Of a stretch of 64,000 nt of DNA, positions 8,431 through 16,845 are shown piece by piece. The stretch spans positions 19,977 to 83,976 of the forward strand of contig NZ_NWVL01000033.1 of NCBI RefSeq assembly GCF_002382885.1, read 5' to 3'. Position 1 is the stretch's first letter. Each line of letters begins with the position of its first letter. Origin of the DNA: Streptomyces sp. WZ.A104. Its GTDB lineage: Bacteria > Actinomycetota > Actinomycetes > Streptomycetales > Streptomycetaceae. The translations under genes and the position numbers were made by a program. A model generated the notes under the pieces. That model was given only the letters and a program-made list of their open reading frames with translations, was not told the DNA's origin and made no database searches.

Positions 8431-9527
8431 CCTGCCCGGCCGGGGTGCTCGGGCGAGGCCGACCGGTGGCGGAGCACGGAGCCGAGGATCTGCCCGGCAC
8501 CGCGGACGACCGTGGTCGACGGGTCGTCGGCCAGGCGCACGCGGACGCCGAGACGGTGCGCGAGGCGGTCGGTGACATCGGGGCGCAGCGCTCCGCCGCC
8601 CGCGAGCACGGGGCCCCTGCGCAGGGCACCACGGATGGCGCCGTGCCGGTCCTGCCGCCACATGGACGTGATCATGTCGAGCACAGTACGGACAAGGACG
8701 GCGGGCAGCGTCGCCGGGTCGAGGCCGCGGAGGTCGACGAGGCCGTGCTCCGCCTGCCGGGCGTCGGCGACCAGACCGTTCATCAGGAGCGTGACCTCGG
8801 TCAGCTCGGCGCCCATGTCGACGACGAGGAGCGGCCCGACCTCCCTGGGCCCGGCGAACGCGGCGGCGGCGCGGGCGCTGCTGAGGACCACGACGTGCCG
8901 CGTCCCGAGCCGGGCGAGCAGGGCACGCGCGGCGTTGCGGTGTTCGGCCCCGGCGAGGACGGGGTGGCTGAGCACGATCACGCTGTCGCTGCGGTCGGGG
9001 CCCAGGGCCGCGTCGGCGATCCGGCCGAGCATCCGCCCGCAGGATTCGGGGTCGACGATGCGCCCGCGCCGGACCGGCCGCTCGACATCCCCGTAACCCC
9101 CGTCACTCCCGCGATCGCCGTCATCCCCGTCACCCCCGTACGGACGCGAGTCGAGGACCAGGCCGCGGCCGGGAACCCAGGCCCGGGGGCGGGAGCTGCC
9201 GAGGTCCAGGGCCAGTCCCCGGGCGGCGGGGTGCCTGCCGACAGGGCCACGGTGCTCGTGGGGCTCAAGGTGCGGCCGGAGCCCTCCGCCCACGCGCGCG
9301 GCGCCGAACGCCCCGGTGCCGCTCCCGTCACAGAGCGGCCCGGGACCCTCTCCCCGTGCACCAGCGCCCGGACGGCGCGAAGCCCCGTGCCCCTCGCGCG
9401 GGGACTCGGACGCGGTCGCGGACGGTCCGGCTCCGCGGACGGCGCGAGGCGCGCGGCCCTCGCCGCCGCCCCCGGCCGACGGGGGGACGGAGCGCCCCGG
9501 TCGCTGCCCGTCGTACACAGAACGCAT
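8427..9527 (-). CDS. degenerate MreB-like actin-family protein
   Basis: A 366-residue protein whose C-terminal two-thirds is recognisably an actin/MreB fold. Phosphate-1-like LALDLGSS lies near residue 105, VRRGRIVDP resembles MreB's RPLKDGVI segment, LLVVDMGAELTEV (about 230) replaces the phosphate-2 GGGTTEV motif, and the adenosine motif LAGGGALRPDV (about 310) is intact. The stretch expected between phosphate 1 and RRGRIVDP is reduced to a short Gly/Asp-rich linker, so subdomains IB and probably IIB are missing, and the first 95 residues are disordered Gly/Arg-rich sequence. ATP hydrolysis is doubtful because of GGGT to GAEL. Streptomyces are known to have a third MreB-like protein lacking such subdomains. 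It heads the operon with the exported protein and secDF. ATG at 9527 has GAGGGG just upstream. Confidence 0.78.
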   Translation of the reverse strand: MRSVYDGQRPGRSVPPSAGGGGEGRAPRAVRGAGPSATASESPREGHGASRRPGAGARGEGPGPLCDGSGTGAFGAARVGGGLRPHLEPHEHRGPVGRHPAARGLALDLGSSRPRAWVPGRGLVLDSRPYGGDGDDGDRGSDGGYGDVERPVRRGRIVDPESCGRMLGRIADAALGPDRSDSVIVLSHPVLAGAEHRNAARALLARLGTRHVVVLSSARAAAAFAGPREVGPLLVVDMGAELTEVTLLMNGLVADARQAEHGLVDLRGLDPATLPAVLVRTVLDMITSMWRQDRHGAIRGALRRGPVLAGGGALRPDVTDRLAHRLGVRVRLADDPSTTVVRGAGQILGSVLRHRSASPEHPGRAG

Positions 9528-9582
9528 CGCCCCTCACCCCTGGTCGGCCACCTCAGCCTCCCACACCTCCGTCGACCCGCTG

Positions 9583-9611
9583 ATAGTGAGGCACGACCGG
9601 GCCCTCACTAT
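9583..9611. promoter_or_regulatory. 29-bp inverted repeat upstream of the MreB-like/secDF operon
   Basis: Perfect 9-base arms ATAGTGAGG (9583-9591) and CCTCACTAT (9603-9611) are separated by 11 bases, 56 bases upstream of the MreB-like start and 94 bases past the end of the ArsR-like gene. The arms are A/T-richer than their surroundings. It could be an operator over the operon promoter or a terminator for the upstream regulator gene; arm spacing of about two helical turns favours a dimeric repressor site. Confidence 0.55.
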
Positions 9612-9704
9612 GCAATACCGTTTACTGGAACGCCACTTCCTCACCGTTTCGCAGGCACGCCCGCGCACGTACCCCAGTCGGCGATCAGCTCCGGGGGGCC
9701 GACA

Positions 9705-10724
9705 TCAGGCGCCATCCCGGACCAGGGCGTGGCCGCCTCCGTCCACCAGCTCGGTTCCCAAGGACGTACGGCTGTGCCGTACGGAGGCCCCTCGTCGTTC
9801 CGTGGCGACGAGACCCGCCGCGCGCAGGGCGGCGGCGTGGCGGCTGGCGGCCGTAGTGGAGATACGCAGACGCGCCGCGAGGCTGGTGGTGCTGTGTCCG
9901 GTGGCGAGGGAGCGCAGCACCGCGGCTCGCGTGGCGCCGAGCAGTTCGTCGAGGGCGGGTCCCCCCGGGATGCGGGTGGGCGACTCCGGGATCCACAGCG
10001 GCCCGCGCGCCACGGGGTAGACCAGCACCGGCGGCAGCTCATGGAGGGCGAGCGTGATGGGGTGGTCGTGGCAGAAGAAGCTGGGAATGATCGTCAAGCC
10101 GCGTCCCTCCAGATGGAGTTCACGCTCGATGGAGTAGTCGACTTCGAGCACGGGCGGTCTCCAGCGGGATGTGGGGCCGAGATTGGCCAGAAGTCTCTCG
10201 CTGCCGTGATCGAGTATGTCGCGTGCCCGGTGCCGGCGGTCCCGGCCGACACAGGCCGCCGAGGCGGCTGCGTGCGGAGCCACCGCGAGGTCGTAGTAGC
10301 GGTGCAGCCCCGCGCCGAGACGGCGCAGGGCATGCGTTCTGCCCGCGGCGATCTCGTCGAGCCAGGTGGACGGCCGGGACCGGCCGGCGGCGAGTCGGGC
10401 GATGTCGGCGCGCAGCCGGTCACGGCCGGTGGAGAGCACCCGGTCGATGCCCGCTCCCGCCCCGGATTCGGCTTCCGGTCCGGCAGTAGGCGTGAGGAAG
10501 TCCGGGAAGTAGGAGGTGCGCGGCGCCAGGGCCGTGAGCATCCGGGCCTCGGACACCAGGCCCGCGGCGGTCAGCGCGCTGCGGGTGCGTCGGCACCACG
10601 GGGCGAAGAAGGGGTTCGGGCGGCTCAGTTGATGCAGGCTCAGAACGGTTTCCCACAGGGCGTCCGGCTGGTGGGCCAAGCGGATCCGTCCGAGATCCTG
10701 GGCAGTGAAGTGGATGCGAAGCAC
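9705..10724 (-). CDS. ArsR-type winged-helix regulator (C-terminal HTH)
   Basis: A 339-residue protein whose last 90 residues form an ArsR-like winged helix: ELLGATRAAVLRSLATG, then TTSLAARLRISTTAASRHAAALRAAGLV and a RRGASVRHS wing (about residues 250-320). The first 240 residues have no motif I recognise; such long N-terminal extensions are common in Streptomyces ArsR-family proteins annotated only as winged-helix regulators. No metal-binding Cys cluster is seen, so metal sensing is unlikely. The GTG start at 10724 is plausible but its GGGGGAG lies very close, leaving the start uncertain. It is divergent from the exported I36 protein gene across a 339-base gap holding a perfect palindrome. 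Confidence 0.85.
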   Translation of the reverse strand: MLRIHFTAQDLGRIRLAHQPDALWETVLSLHQLSRPNPFFAPWCRRTRSALTAAGLVSEARMLTALAPRTSYFPDFLTPTAGPEAESGAGAGIDRVLSTGRDRLRADIARLAAGRSRPSTWLDEIAAGRTHALRRLGAGLHRYYDLAVAPHAAASAACVGRDRRHRARDILDHGSERLLANLGPTSRWRPPVLEVDYSIERELHLEGRGLTIIPSFFCHDHPITLALHELPPVLVYPVARGPLWIPESPTRIPGGPALDELLGATRAAVLRSLATGHSTTSLAARLRISTTAASRHAAALRAAGLVATERRGASVRHSRTSLGTELVDGGGHALVRDGA

Positions 10725-11063
10725 ATCTCCCCCGATGCGATGCCGCTGCTGTTGGCAAGGTGTTCGGCGGCCGATCGGAACTCAGCGCGGCTCGCCGGGT
10801 CCAGATGCTAGGTGTCGGAGTTCGCCGCGAGTAGCACGGGAATCAGCCTGATGCCCGGGGATTGCGGCAATCCGGGACAGCTTCCGCTCGGCGCCTCGCG
10901 GCGGGCAACGTAATCCACGCCCATCGCCCGGCGCTGCGCCCGGGGCGCATGGGGCGCACTACCAGAAGCTCCGAGTTCCACGAAAGCAGTACGACAGCAG
11001 CACGGCAGCGACAGCGAAGACAGTTCCGCGACACGTTCCACGTCCAGAAGGGACACGATTCCT
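10725..11063. promoter_or_regulatory. divergent intergenic region with perfect palindrome GGATTGCGGCAATCC
   Basis: No gene is seen in these 339 bases. At 10859-10873 lies a perfect 15-base palindrome (7-base arms around one base), a good operator candidate for the ArsR-like protein encoded on the left or for the I36 gene on the right. An AGAAGGG ribosome site for the I36 gene lies at about 11046-11052. Confidence 0.5.
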
Positions 11064-11654
11064 GTGCGTACGAGAACCAAGCTGGCGGTCACTCTTTCCG
11101 CGAGCGCCATGGCCGTCTTCGGGCTGGCCGGTCCGACCTCCGCCTCGACCTCGCTCGACAGCACGATCGCCACCCAGGCGGAACAGGCCGGTCTCAACCA
11201 GAGCGAGGTCGCCGATCTGCAGAAGCAGATCGACGAGCAGATGGCCATCACCCCGGGCGGCAAGCAGATCGGCGTCAACCAGGTGTCCTGGCGTGACGGC
11301 AAGGCGATCATGACGTTCCCACTGCCGGGCGAGAAGCAGGCCCGGGCCGTAGGCGAGTCCGTGGGGACGCTCGGTACGGCGAACTGCAGCTACCTCTGGA
11401 CGTGTCTCTACGAACACAGCAACTTCGACGGCCGTCGGCTGACCTGGTCGGACTGCGCGTTCCACGACCTCTCCACCTGGGGCTTCAACGACAAGACGTC
11501 TTCCTGGCACAACAACCAGTCCAGGGGCACCGTGACCAGGGTGTACAACTGGACCGGCTCGTGGACCCAGCTCTGGGCCTCCTCCGCCCCGGCGCAGAGC
11601 TCCTACGTCGGTAGCTCCAACAACGACAAGGCCGACGGCATCCGGGTCTGCTGA
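11064..11654 (+). CDS. exported peptidase-inhibitor family I36-like protein
   Basis: A 196-residue exported protein. The N-terminus is a classical signal peptide (basic MRTRTK, hydrophobic core, cleavage after GPTSAS at about residue 27). The C-terminal 90 residues resemble the beta/gamma-crystallin-like fold of Streptomyces metalloproteinase inhibitor SMI and family I36: cysteines in NCSYLWTCLYEHSNFDGRRLTW and SDCAFHDL, ending in IRVC, consistent with disulfides. The helical region between (about 30-85) is a pro- or spacer segment. GTG at 11064 is chosen by the signal peptide and the AGAAGGG upstream. Inhibition of a protease is inferred from the family and not shown. Confidence 0.82.
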   Translation: MRTRTKLAVTLSASAMAVFGLAGPTSASTSLDSTIATQAEQAGLNQSEVADLQKQIDEQMAITPGGKQIGVNQVSWRDGKAIMTFPLPGEKQARAVGESVGTLGTANCSYLWTCLYEHSNFDGRRLTWSDCAFHDLSTWGFNDKTSSWHNNQSRGTVTRVYNWTGSWTQLWASSAPAQSSYVGSSNNDKADGIRVC

Positions 11655-11695
11655 CTTCCACCCCGGACCGCCTGTGAGACCGGCCCGGTCGCCCC

Positions 11696-13876
11696 CTACA
11701 CCGTGCCCGGCGCGTCCTTTGCCGCGGCCTCCCGGGGGAACGGCGCGTCCGCCCGGTCGGCCCCCGCGAAACCCTCGGCGTGGACCGGCACCTGGGGGCC
11801 CGAGATCTCGTGCAGCCAGCGGGCCAGCACCCGGTGCACCGCTTCCGCTCCCACCAGCCCGCCGCCCGGTGGGGCGGGGTGCCCCTCGGCGGTCTCGGCG
11901 GCGACGATGTCGAGGGGGTCGGTCATGCCGCGCGGCCAGAGCAGGAACGGCCGGGACTGCTCGCCGCCGAGGCCGCCGTGCGAACCGATCTGTTCCTCGA
12001 AGGCGTGCACGGTGCCGGTGGCGGGGTCGTACATGGAGTTGACCATGACGTCCGCGACGTGCGGGAAGGTGTCCGTGCGGCGTACGGCGGCGGCCGCGCC
12101 GGTGCCGAAGTCCGCCAACGGGCCCTCGCCGTCACGAAGTTCGGAGACCGGGACCTCGGCACAGCCCGGCCCGAGCACCAGGGAGCCGTGCTCCTCGCTG
12201 CGGACGAGGAGGAAGCCGATCCCCGGGTGGTTGGCGAGCGTGGAGAGCAGCGCCGGGTGGCTGCGGTCGATCTGTTCGCGGGAGGCGCGGCCCTCGATGT
12301 CGGGGAAGGAGAGCAGGCCGAGGTTGCCGGAGGCCAGCACGATCGGGTCGGAGTGTCTGGCCGGGTGCTCCGCCTCCGGTTCCAGCTCCTCGGGCGGGCG
12401 GTGCAGGGCGATCCGTACCGCGTCGCGCGCCTCGGAGGCGCTGTGCGTGCCGCGGGCGCGGCGCGGCACGGGCAGTCCGCAGCCCGCCCGGACGAGGTCC
12501 TTGAGCGTGAGTCCGTACTTCCCGGCGAAGGTCTCGCCGGGGCTCTGGCCGTGGTCGGAGAGGAGCACGATCCGGTAGCTGCGCGGGGTGTGGTCGGCGA
12601 TCTTGGCGATCAGCGCGAGGGAGCGGTCGAGGCGTTCGAGGACCTTCTCCGCGTCACGGCTGTACGGTCCGGAGTGGTGGGCGACCTCGTCGTAGGCGAC
12701 GAGGTCGGCGTAGACGGCGGTGCGTCCGGCGAACATGTCGCCGAGCACGGCGGCGACGACCACATCTCGCTCCACGACGGTGGCGAAGGCACGGATGAAG
12801 GGGTAGAGGCCGCCGCGCTTGACCCGTGGGGTGATCTTCAGGGCGCGGGCCCGGGTCGACTGGCCGATCTCGCGGGCGACCTCGGCGACGAAGGAGAGGG
12901 CGGTACGGGTGGCGTTGGCCGGGTCGGAGAAGTAGGCGAAGTATCCGGCGCGGGAGCCGCGGCCCTTGCCGCGCCGGGCGGCCATCGAGAGCACCAGGGC
13001 GAGCTGTGCGGCGCCGCCGCTGAAGAGGTTGCCCCGGCTCGCGCCGTCGACGGTGAGCAGGCCGCCGTCGCGGGTGTGCGCGATGGCGCGGCGCTGCATT
13101 TCGAGGGCGCTCGCGGGGCGGCTGGAGACCATGACCGTTCGGGTCTCCTTCTCGTACCAGCGGAAGGCGGGCACGTCGTGGTTGCTGCCGTGCAGGATGG
13201 CGAGCTGGCTGGCGCCGGTCTGGCTGGACCAGTCGGTGCGCCAGAGGGTGAGGCGGTGTCCGGCGGCGTCGCCGAGCCAGTGGGCGACCGTCGGCATGAG
13301 CCCGTCGGCGGCTGCCTTGACCAGGACGTCGTGGCCGACGCCGTCGAGCTGGATGAAGACGGTGCCGGGCGGGCCGTCGCGGCCGTGGTCGGCCGGGGAG
13401 GGGCGGCCGCGTCGGCGGCGTCGGCGGTCGGCGAGGCGGGAGAGCCGGCGGCGGTAGGCCTCGTCGTCGCGGACGGCGAGGGCGGTGGAGGTGGCGGAGG
13501 CGACGGCGGACATGACGGCGGCGACGACGACCGCGGTCTCCGGGGCGGCGTCCCCGCGCCCGTCCGGGATCAGGCGCAGCGCGACCAGCAGCAGCGAACC
13601 GTTGAGGAAGAAGACGAGCGCGCCGAGGACGAGCGCGGGCACGATGAGCAGGGCCCGGACGAGCACGGGCCAGACCAGGGCGGAGAGCAGGCCGAAGGCG
13701 CCCGCGCCCCAGGCGGCGGTGAACGCGGTCCTGGTGATGGTGTCGCCGTCGTCGGACTGGAGCCGGAAGTCGGGCAGGATGCCGGCGAGCGCGAGCATGG
13801 TGAGGGTGGACACCGCCCAGACCACGGTGACCCGCATCAGGGCTCTGCCCGCCGTACGCCACTTTCCGTCACCCAC
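11696..13876 (-). CDS. phage-holin-like membrane domain fused to alkaline-phosphatase/phosphodiesterase domain
   Basis: A 726-residue membrane protein. Residues 1-135 contain about four hydrophobic segments resembling the small phage-holin family IV membrane domain (AVSTLTMLALAGILPDF, VLVRALLIVPALVLGALVFF). From about 168 a type I phosphodiesterase/alkaline-phosphatase domain follows: VFIQLDGVGHDVL supplies the first metal-binding Asp, SSQTGASQLAILHG the nucleophile region, LVAYDEVAHHSGPYS and LLSDHGQSPGETF further metal ligands, and IGSHGGLGGEQS the last His. The catalytic domain would probably face the cytoplasm or outside depending on topology, which I cannot fix. GTG at 13876 is preceded by AGGTGG. 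Substrate unknown, possibly a phospholipid or wall polymer. Confidence 0.85.
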   Translation of the reverse strand: MGDGKWRTAGRALMRVTVVWAVSTLTMLALAGILPDFRLQSDDGDTITRTAFTAAWGAGAFGLLSALVWPVLVRALLIVPALVLGALVFFLNGSLLLVALRLIPDGRGDAAPETAVVVAAVMSAVASATSTALAVRDDEAYRRRLSRLADRRRRRRGRPSPADHGRDGPPGTVFIQLDGVGHDVLVKAAADGLMPTVAHWLGDAAGHRLTLWRTDWSSQTGASQLAILHGSNHDVPAFRWYEKETRTVMVSSRPASALEMQRRAIAHTRDGGLLTVDGASRGNLFSGGAAQLALVLSMAARRGKGRGSRAGYFAYFSDPANATRTALSFVAEVAREIGQSTRARALKITPRVKRGGLYPFIRAFATVVERDVVVAAVLGDMFAGRTAVYADLVAYDEVAHHSGPYSRDAEKVLERLDRSLALIAKIADHTPRSYRIVLLSDHGQSPGETFAGKYGLTLKDLVRAGCGLPVPRRARGTHSASEARDAVRIALHRPPEELEPEAEHPARHSDPIVLASGNLGLLSFPDIEGRASREQIDRSHPALLSTLANHPGIGFLLVRSEEHGSLVLGPGCAEVPVSELRDGEGPLADFGTGAAAAVRRTDTFPHVADVMVNSMYDPATGTVHAFEEQIGSHGGLGGEQSRPFLLWPRGMTDPLDIVAAETAEGHPAPPGGGLVGAEAVHRVLARWLHEISGPQVPVHAEGFAGADRADAPFPREAAAKDAPGTV

Positions 13877-14086
13877 GCCGGTCCACCTCGTGCCCTCTCA
13901 GCCGCGGGCCCGGCCGTCAAGGGCCCGTTCTCCAGCTTTTCACAGCGCCGGCCCCGGTCGGCGGCTTCCGGTCGGCGGCGCAACCGCACGGGGGGCGCAT
14001 AGGCTCGTACGGGCAGCGCTCCCCCGCACGGGCGGCGGGGGCCGGACCGGGACACGGGGTCGCCGGGGTCGAGCAAGGAGGCGGAC

Positions 14087-14869
14087 GTGCCGGTGGAGGT
14101 CACCTGGTGGGGTCATGCCACCTGCACGATCGAGGATTCGGGGGTGCGGGTACTGACCGACCCCCTGTTCGTGCGGCGCTTCGCGCATCTGCGCCGCCGC
14201 CGGGGCGAGGTGCCGCCGCCGCAGGCCGCGGTCGCAGAGGTGGTCCTGGTCTCGCACCTGCACTCCGACCACCTCCATCTGCCCTCGCTGGCCCGGGTGG
14301 CTCCCGGCACCCGGCTGATCGTGCCGAGCGGCGCGGTGGCGGCCGTGCCGGGTCTGCGGGTGCTGCGGCGGGTGCGGCGGCTGCATGTGACCGAGGTGCG
14401 GGCGGGCGAGGAGGTGCGGGTCGGCGAGGTGCGGGTGCGGGCGGTTCCGGCGGCGCACGACGGGCGGCGGCTGCCGGTGGGCCCACGCCGGGTGCCCGCG
14501 CTGGGCTATGTCGTCGAGGGCGAGGCGCGGACGTACTTCGCCGGGGACACCGGGCTGTTCGACGGGATGGCGGAGGCGGTGGGCGCGGTGGACGTGGCGC
14601 TGCTGCCGGTGGGCGGCTGGGGCCCCTACCTCGGGCAGGGCCATCTCGACCCGGCCCGGGCCGCCGAGGCGCTGACCCGGCTGGGGCCCCGGTCGGCGGT
14701 GCCGGTGCACTACGGCACGTACTGGCCGATCGGCCTGGACGGGGTGCGGCCGCACGAGTTCCACGCCCCGGGCGAGGAGTTCGTCCGGCACGCGGCGAAG
14801 CGCGCGCCGGAGGTGACGGTGCACCTGCTGGGGCACGGTGAACGGGTGCGGCCGGAGGCCGGCCGGTGA
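14087..14869 (+). CDS. MBL-fold metal-dependent hydrolase (UlaG-like)
   Basis: A 260-residue metallo-beta-lactamase-fold hydrolase. The metal motif HLHSDHLHLPS lies at about residues 63-73; the preceding THATCTIEDSG-type start (WWGHATCTIED) and LTDPLF are typical of UlaG-like lactonases; YFAGDTGLFDG (about 148) supplies the bridging Asp, and VPVHYGTYWP near 205 the last His. The GTG at 14087 follows an AAGGAGG ribosome site. It overlaps the DedA gene by GTGA (14866-14869), so the two are translationally coupled. Divergent from the holin/phosphatase gene. Confidence 0.9.
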   Translation: MPVEVTWWGHATCTIEDSGVRVLTDPLFVRRFAHLRRRRGEVPPPQAAVAEVVLVSHLHSDHLHLPSLARVAPGTRLIVPSGAVAAVPGLRVLRRVRRLHVTEVRAGEEVRVGEVRVRAVPAAHDGRRLPVGPRRVPALGYVVEGEARTYFAGDTGLFDGMAEAVGAVDVALLPVGGWGPYLGQGHLDPARAAEALTRLGPRSAVPVHYGTYWPIGLDGVRPHEFHAPGEEFVRHAAKRAPEVTVHLLGHGERVRPEAGR

Positions 14870-15516
14870 TCGACGAGATCCAGACAGTGGCGCGGGAGCT
14901 GCCGCCGGAGTCGACACAGCAGGCGGTCGGCTACCCGACACTGTTCCTCCTGGTGGCACTGGGGTCCTTGGTGCCGGTGGTGCCGACGGGGGCACTGGTG
15001 AGTTCGGCGGCTGTGGTGGCGCTCCACCAGACGTCCCCGTTCGCGCTGCTCTTCGTGTTCGTGGTGGCCTCGGCGGCCGCGTTCCTGGGGGACGTCTGCC
15101 TGTACTGGCTGGGGCAGCGCGGGGTGCGGTCGAAGAACGGTTCGCGGTGGCTGGAGGCGATCACGCGGCGGGCCGCGCCGGAGCGGCTGGCCCAGGCCCA
15201 GGCGAAGCTGGACGAGCGCGGCGGGACGGTGCTGGTCCTGTCCCGGCTGATGCCGGCCGGCCGGATTCCGGTGATGCTGGCGTGCCTGCTGGGCCGGATG
15301 CCGCTGCGGCGGTTCGCCCGGGGCGATGTTCCGGCGTGTCTGGCCTGGGCGGCGACGTACCAGCTGATCGGCATCCTGGGCGGTTCGCTGTTTCCCGAGC
15401 CGTGGCAGGGGGTGGTGGCGGCGGTGGCCCTGACGCTGCTGATCAGCGGTGCTCCGGCGGTGTGGCGCAGGCTGCGGGCGCGGTTCGGCGACGGGACGGG
15501 AGGCGCGGCGGCCTGA
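14866..15516 (+). CDS. DedA-family (SNARE-associated) membrane protein
   Basis: A 216-residue polytopic inner-membrane protein of the DedA/VTT family; characterised members are proton-dependent lipid-flipping or scrambling proteins, including undecaprenyl-phosphate recyclers. The family core is seen in the glycine-rich hydrophobic segment with FLGDVCLYWLGQRGV (about 66-80) and the conserved Arg segment VLSRLMPAGRIPVMLACLLGRM (about 125-146). Start at GTG 14866 is fixed by the 4-base overlap with the MBL hydrolase. Pairing with a soluble hydrolase suggests a shared envelope-lipid job, which is inference. Confidence 0.87.
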   Translation: MIDEIQTVARELPPESTQQAVGYPTLFLLVALGSLVPVVPTGALVSSAAVVALHQTSPFALLFVFVVASAAAFLGDVCLYWLGQRGVRSKNGSRWLEAITRRAAPERLAQAQAKLDERGGTVLVLSRLMPAGRIPVMLACLLGRMPLRRFARGDVPACLAWAATYQLIGILGGSLFPEPWQGVVAAVALTLLISGAPAVWRRLRARFGDGTGGAAA

Positions 15517-15534
15517 GCGGGGACGGCGCTCGGG

Positions 15535-16845
15535 TCAGCGCAGTGCGCCGAGGGCCGTTGCGAAGGCGCTCAGTGCCCGCGCCACATGCGGCAGTTCCAG
15601 GGGCGCCGCTGAGGTGAGGGACTCCATCTGCTGCTGGGGGGTGGCTCCCAGCAGAGGGCCGGTGCCCAGCCGTACGCGCAGGGCGCCCAGTTCGTCGCCG
15701 AAGCGGTGGCCGCCCGGGGTCGGCGCGCCGAGGCGTTCGGTCAGGTACTCCTCCAGCTCCATGGAGTCGGTGACGCGGAGATCGGCCAGCCGGGAGCGCA
15801 GGGGACCCAGGTCGGCGTAGAGGTGGCGGCCCGCCTGCGGGGGGCGGGCGAGCGCGCCGGAGGCGAGGACCGCGCGGTGGGCGGCTGCGGCGACCTCGGC
15901 CTGGAGGGCGGCGGCCCTCGCGATCCGTTCCCGTACGGACTCCGGCTCGCCGAGGGCGTGGGCGGCTGCGGGTGCGAGCGGTCCGGCGACGAGGGCGCCG
16001 AGCGCGGTGAGGATGTCGAGGGTACGCGCGTGGCGCACGGCGGCCTTCGCGGTGTCCGGGAAACGGGCGACGGCGACCGGCCAGGCGGCGGGTGTGAGGG
16101 CCCCGGACAGGTCGGTGAGCACGGTGACGTCGTCGGGGCACATCTCGGCGGGGCTGAGCAGGACGGTGTCGCGGGGCCGGTGCACGGTGTCGCGCCAGGT
16201 CTCGTCGCTGATGATGTGCAGCCCCTCGCCGACGGCGGCCTCGCAGGCCTCGCGGACCAGTTCGGGCGGGGCGACGGTGGCGGTGGGGTCGTCGACGACG
16301 GACAGGAGCAGCAGCTTGGGCCTGCCGCCCTCGGCGCGTACCCGGCGGACGGTCTCCAGCAGGGCGTACGGATCGGGGACGCCGCCGCACTCGGCGGGGG
16401 TCGGCACGTGGTAGGCGGGCTGCCCGAGCAGCCGGGCCTGGGGCGTCCAGGTGGCCGGGCACGGGCGCGGCATGAGGACGTCACCGCCGTGTGCGCCGAT
16501 CAGGGCCAGGAGCAGCGGCTGGGCTCCGGGGGCGGCGGCGATGCCGCCGACGGTCCCGTGCAGCCCGCGCCGGTCCCAGTAGCCCCGGGCCGCCTCCCGC
16601 AGCGCCGTCCCGCCGCCGGGGGGCTCGGCGCGGGTCCGTGTGGAGGCGGCGGCGAGGTGGGCGGCCAGCTCGGGAAGCACGGGCAGCCCGGGCTCGGGCG
16701 CGGACGGCCCGTACCGGACGGGGCCGTGGTCCTCGTGCGGGGGGCGGGGCCTCCCCCGGGCATCATCGGGCCCGCCGGGCGTGCGTTCCCCGTGCGGGGG
16801 GCGGGGGGTATCCCCGGGGCCGCCGGTGTTCTCGGTGCCGTTCAT
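15535..16845 (-). CDS. fold-type I aminotransferase-like protein lacking the PLP lysine
   Basis: A 436-residue protein with the overall order of a class I/II aminotransferase: a Gly-rich N-terminal segment, IAAAPGAQPLLLALIGAHGGDVLMPRP, LLLLSVVDDPTATVAPPELV (position of NPxNPTG) and LHIISDETWRDT (position of the PLP-contacting D-x-x-Y). At the place of the Schiff-base signature S-x-S-K-x-x-x-x-x-G-x-R it reads LTDLSGALTPAAWPVAVARF: the lysine is Gly, and the Asn of NPTG is Asp. It is therefore probably catalytically dead as a transaminase. The ATG at 16845 follows GGAGGAGG; an in-frame extension to 17052 is low-complexity and not used. Convergent with the DedA gene. Confidence 0.8.
   Translation of the reverse strand: MNGTENTGGPGDTPRPPHGERTPGGPDDARGRPRPPHEDHGPVRYGPSAPEPGLPVLPELAAHLAAASTRTRAEPPGGGTALREAARGYWDRRGLHGTVGGIAAAPGAQPLLLALIGAHGGDVLMPRPCPATWTPQARLLGQPAYHVPTPAECGGVPDPYALLETVRRVRAEGGRPKLLLLSVVDDPTATVAPPELVREACEAAVGEGLHIISDETWRDTVHRPRDTVLLSPAEMCPDDVTVLTDLSGALTPAAWPVAVARFPDTAKAAVRHARTLDILTALGALVAGPLAPAAAHALGEPESVRERIARAAALQAEVAAAAHRAVLASGALARPPQAGRHLYADLGPLRSRLADLRVTDSMELEEYLTERLGAPTPGGHRFGDELGALRVRLGTGPLLGATPQQQMESLTSAAPLELPHVARALSAFATALGALR

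Noticed and set aside
7881..10811. A 976-codon plus-strand open frame
   Set aside because: Antisense to the MreB-like, exported-protein and ArsR genes; its sequence is Arg/Gly/Pro-biased with no recognisable domain.
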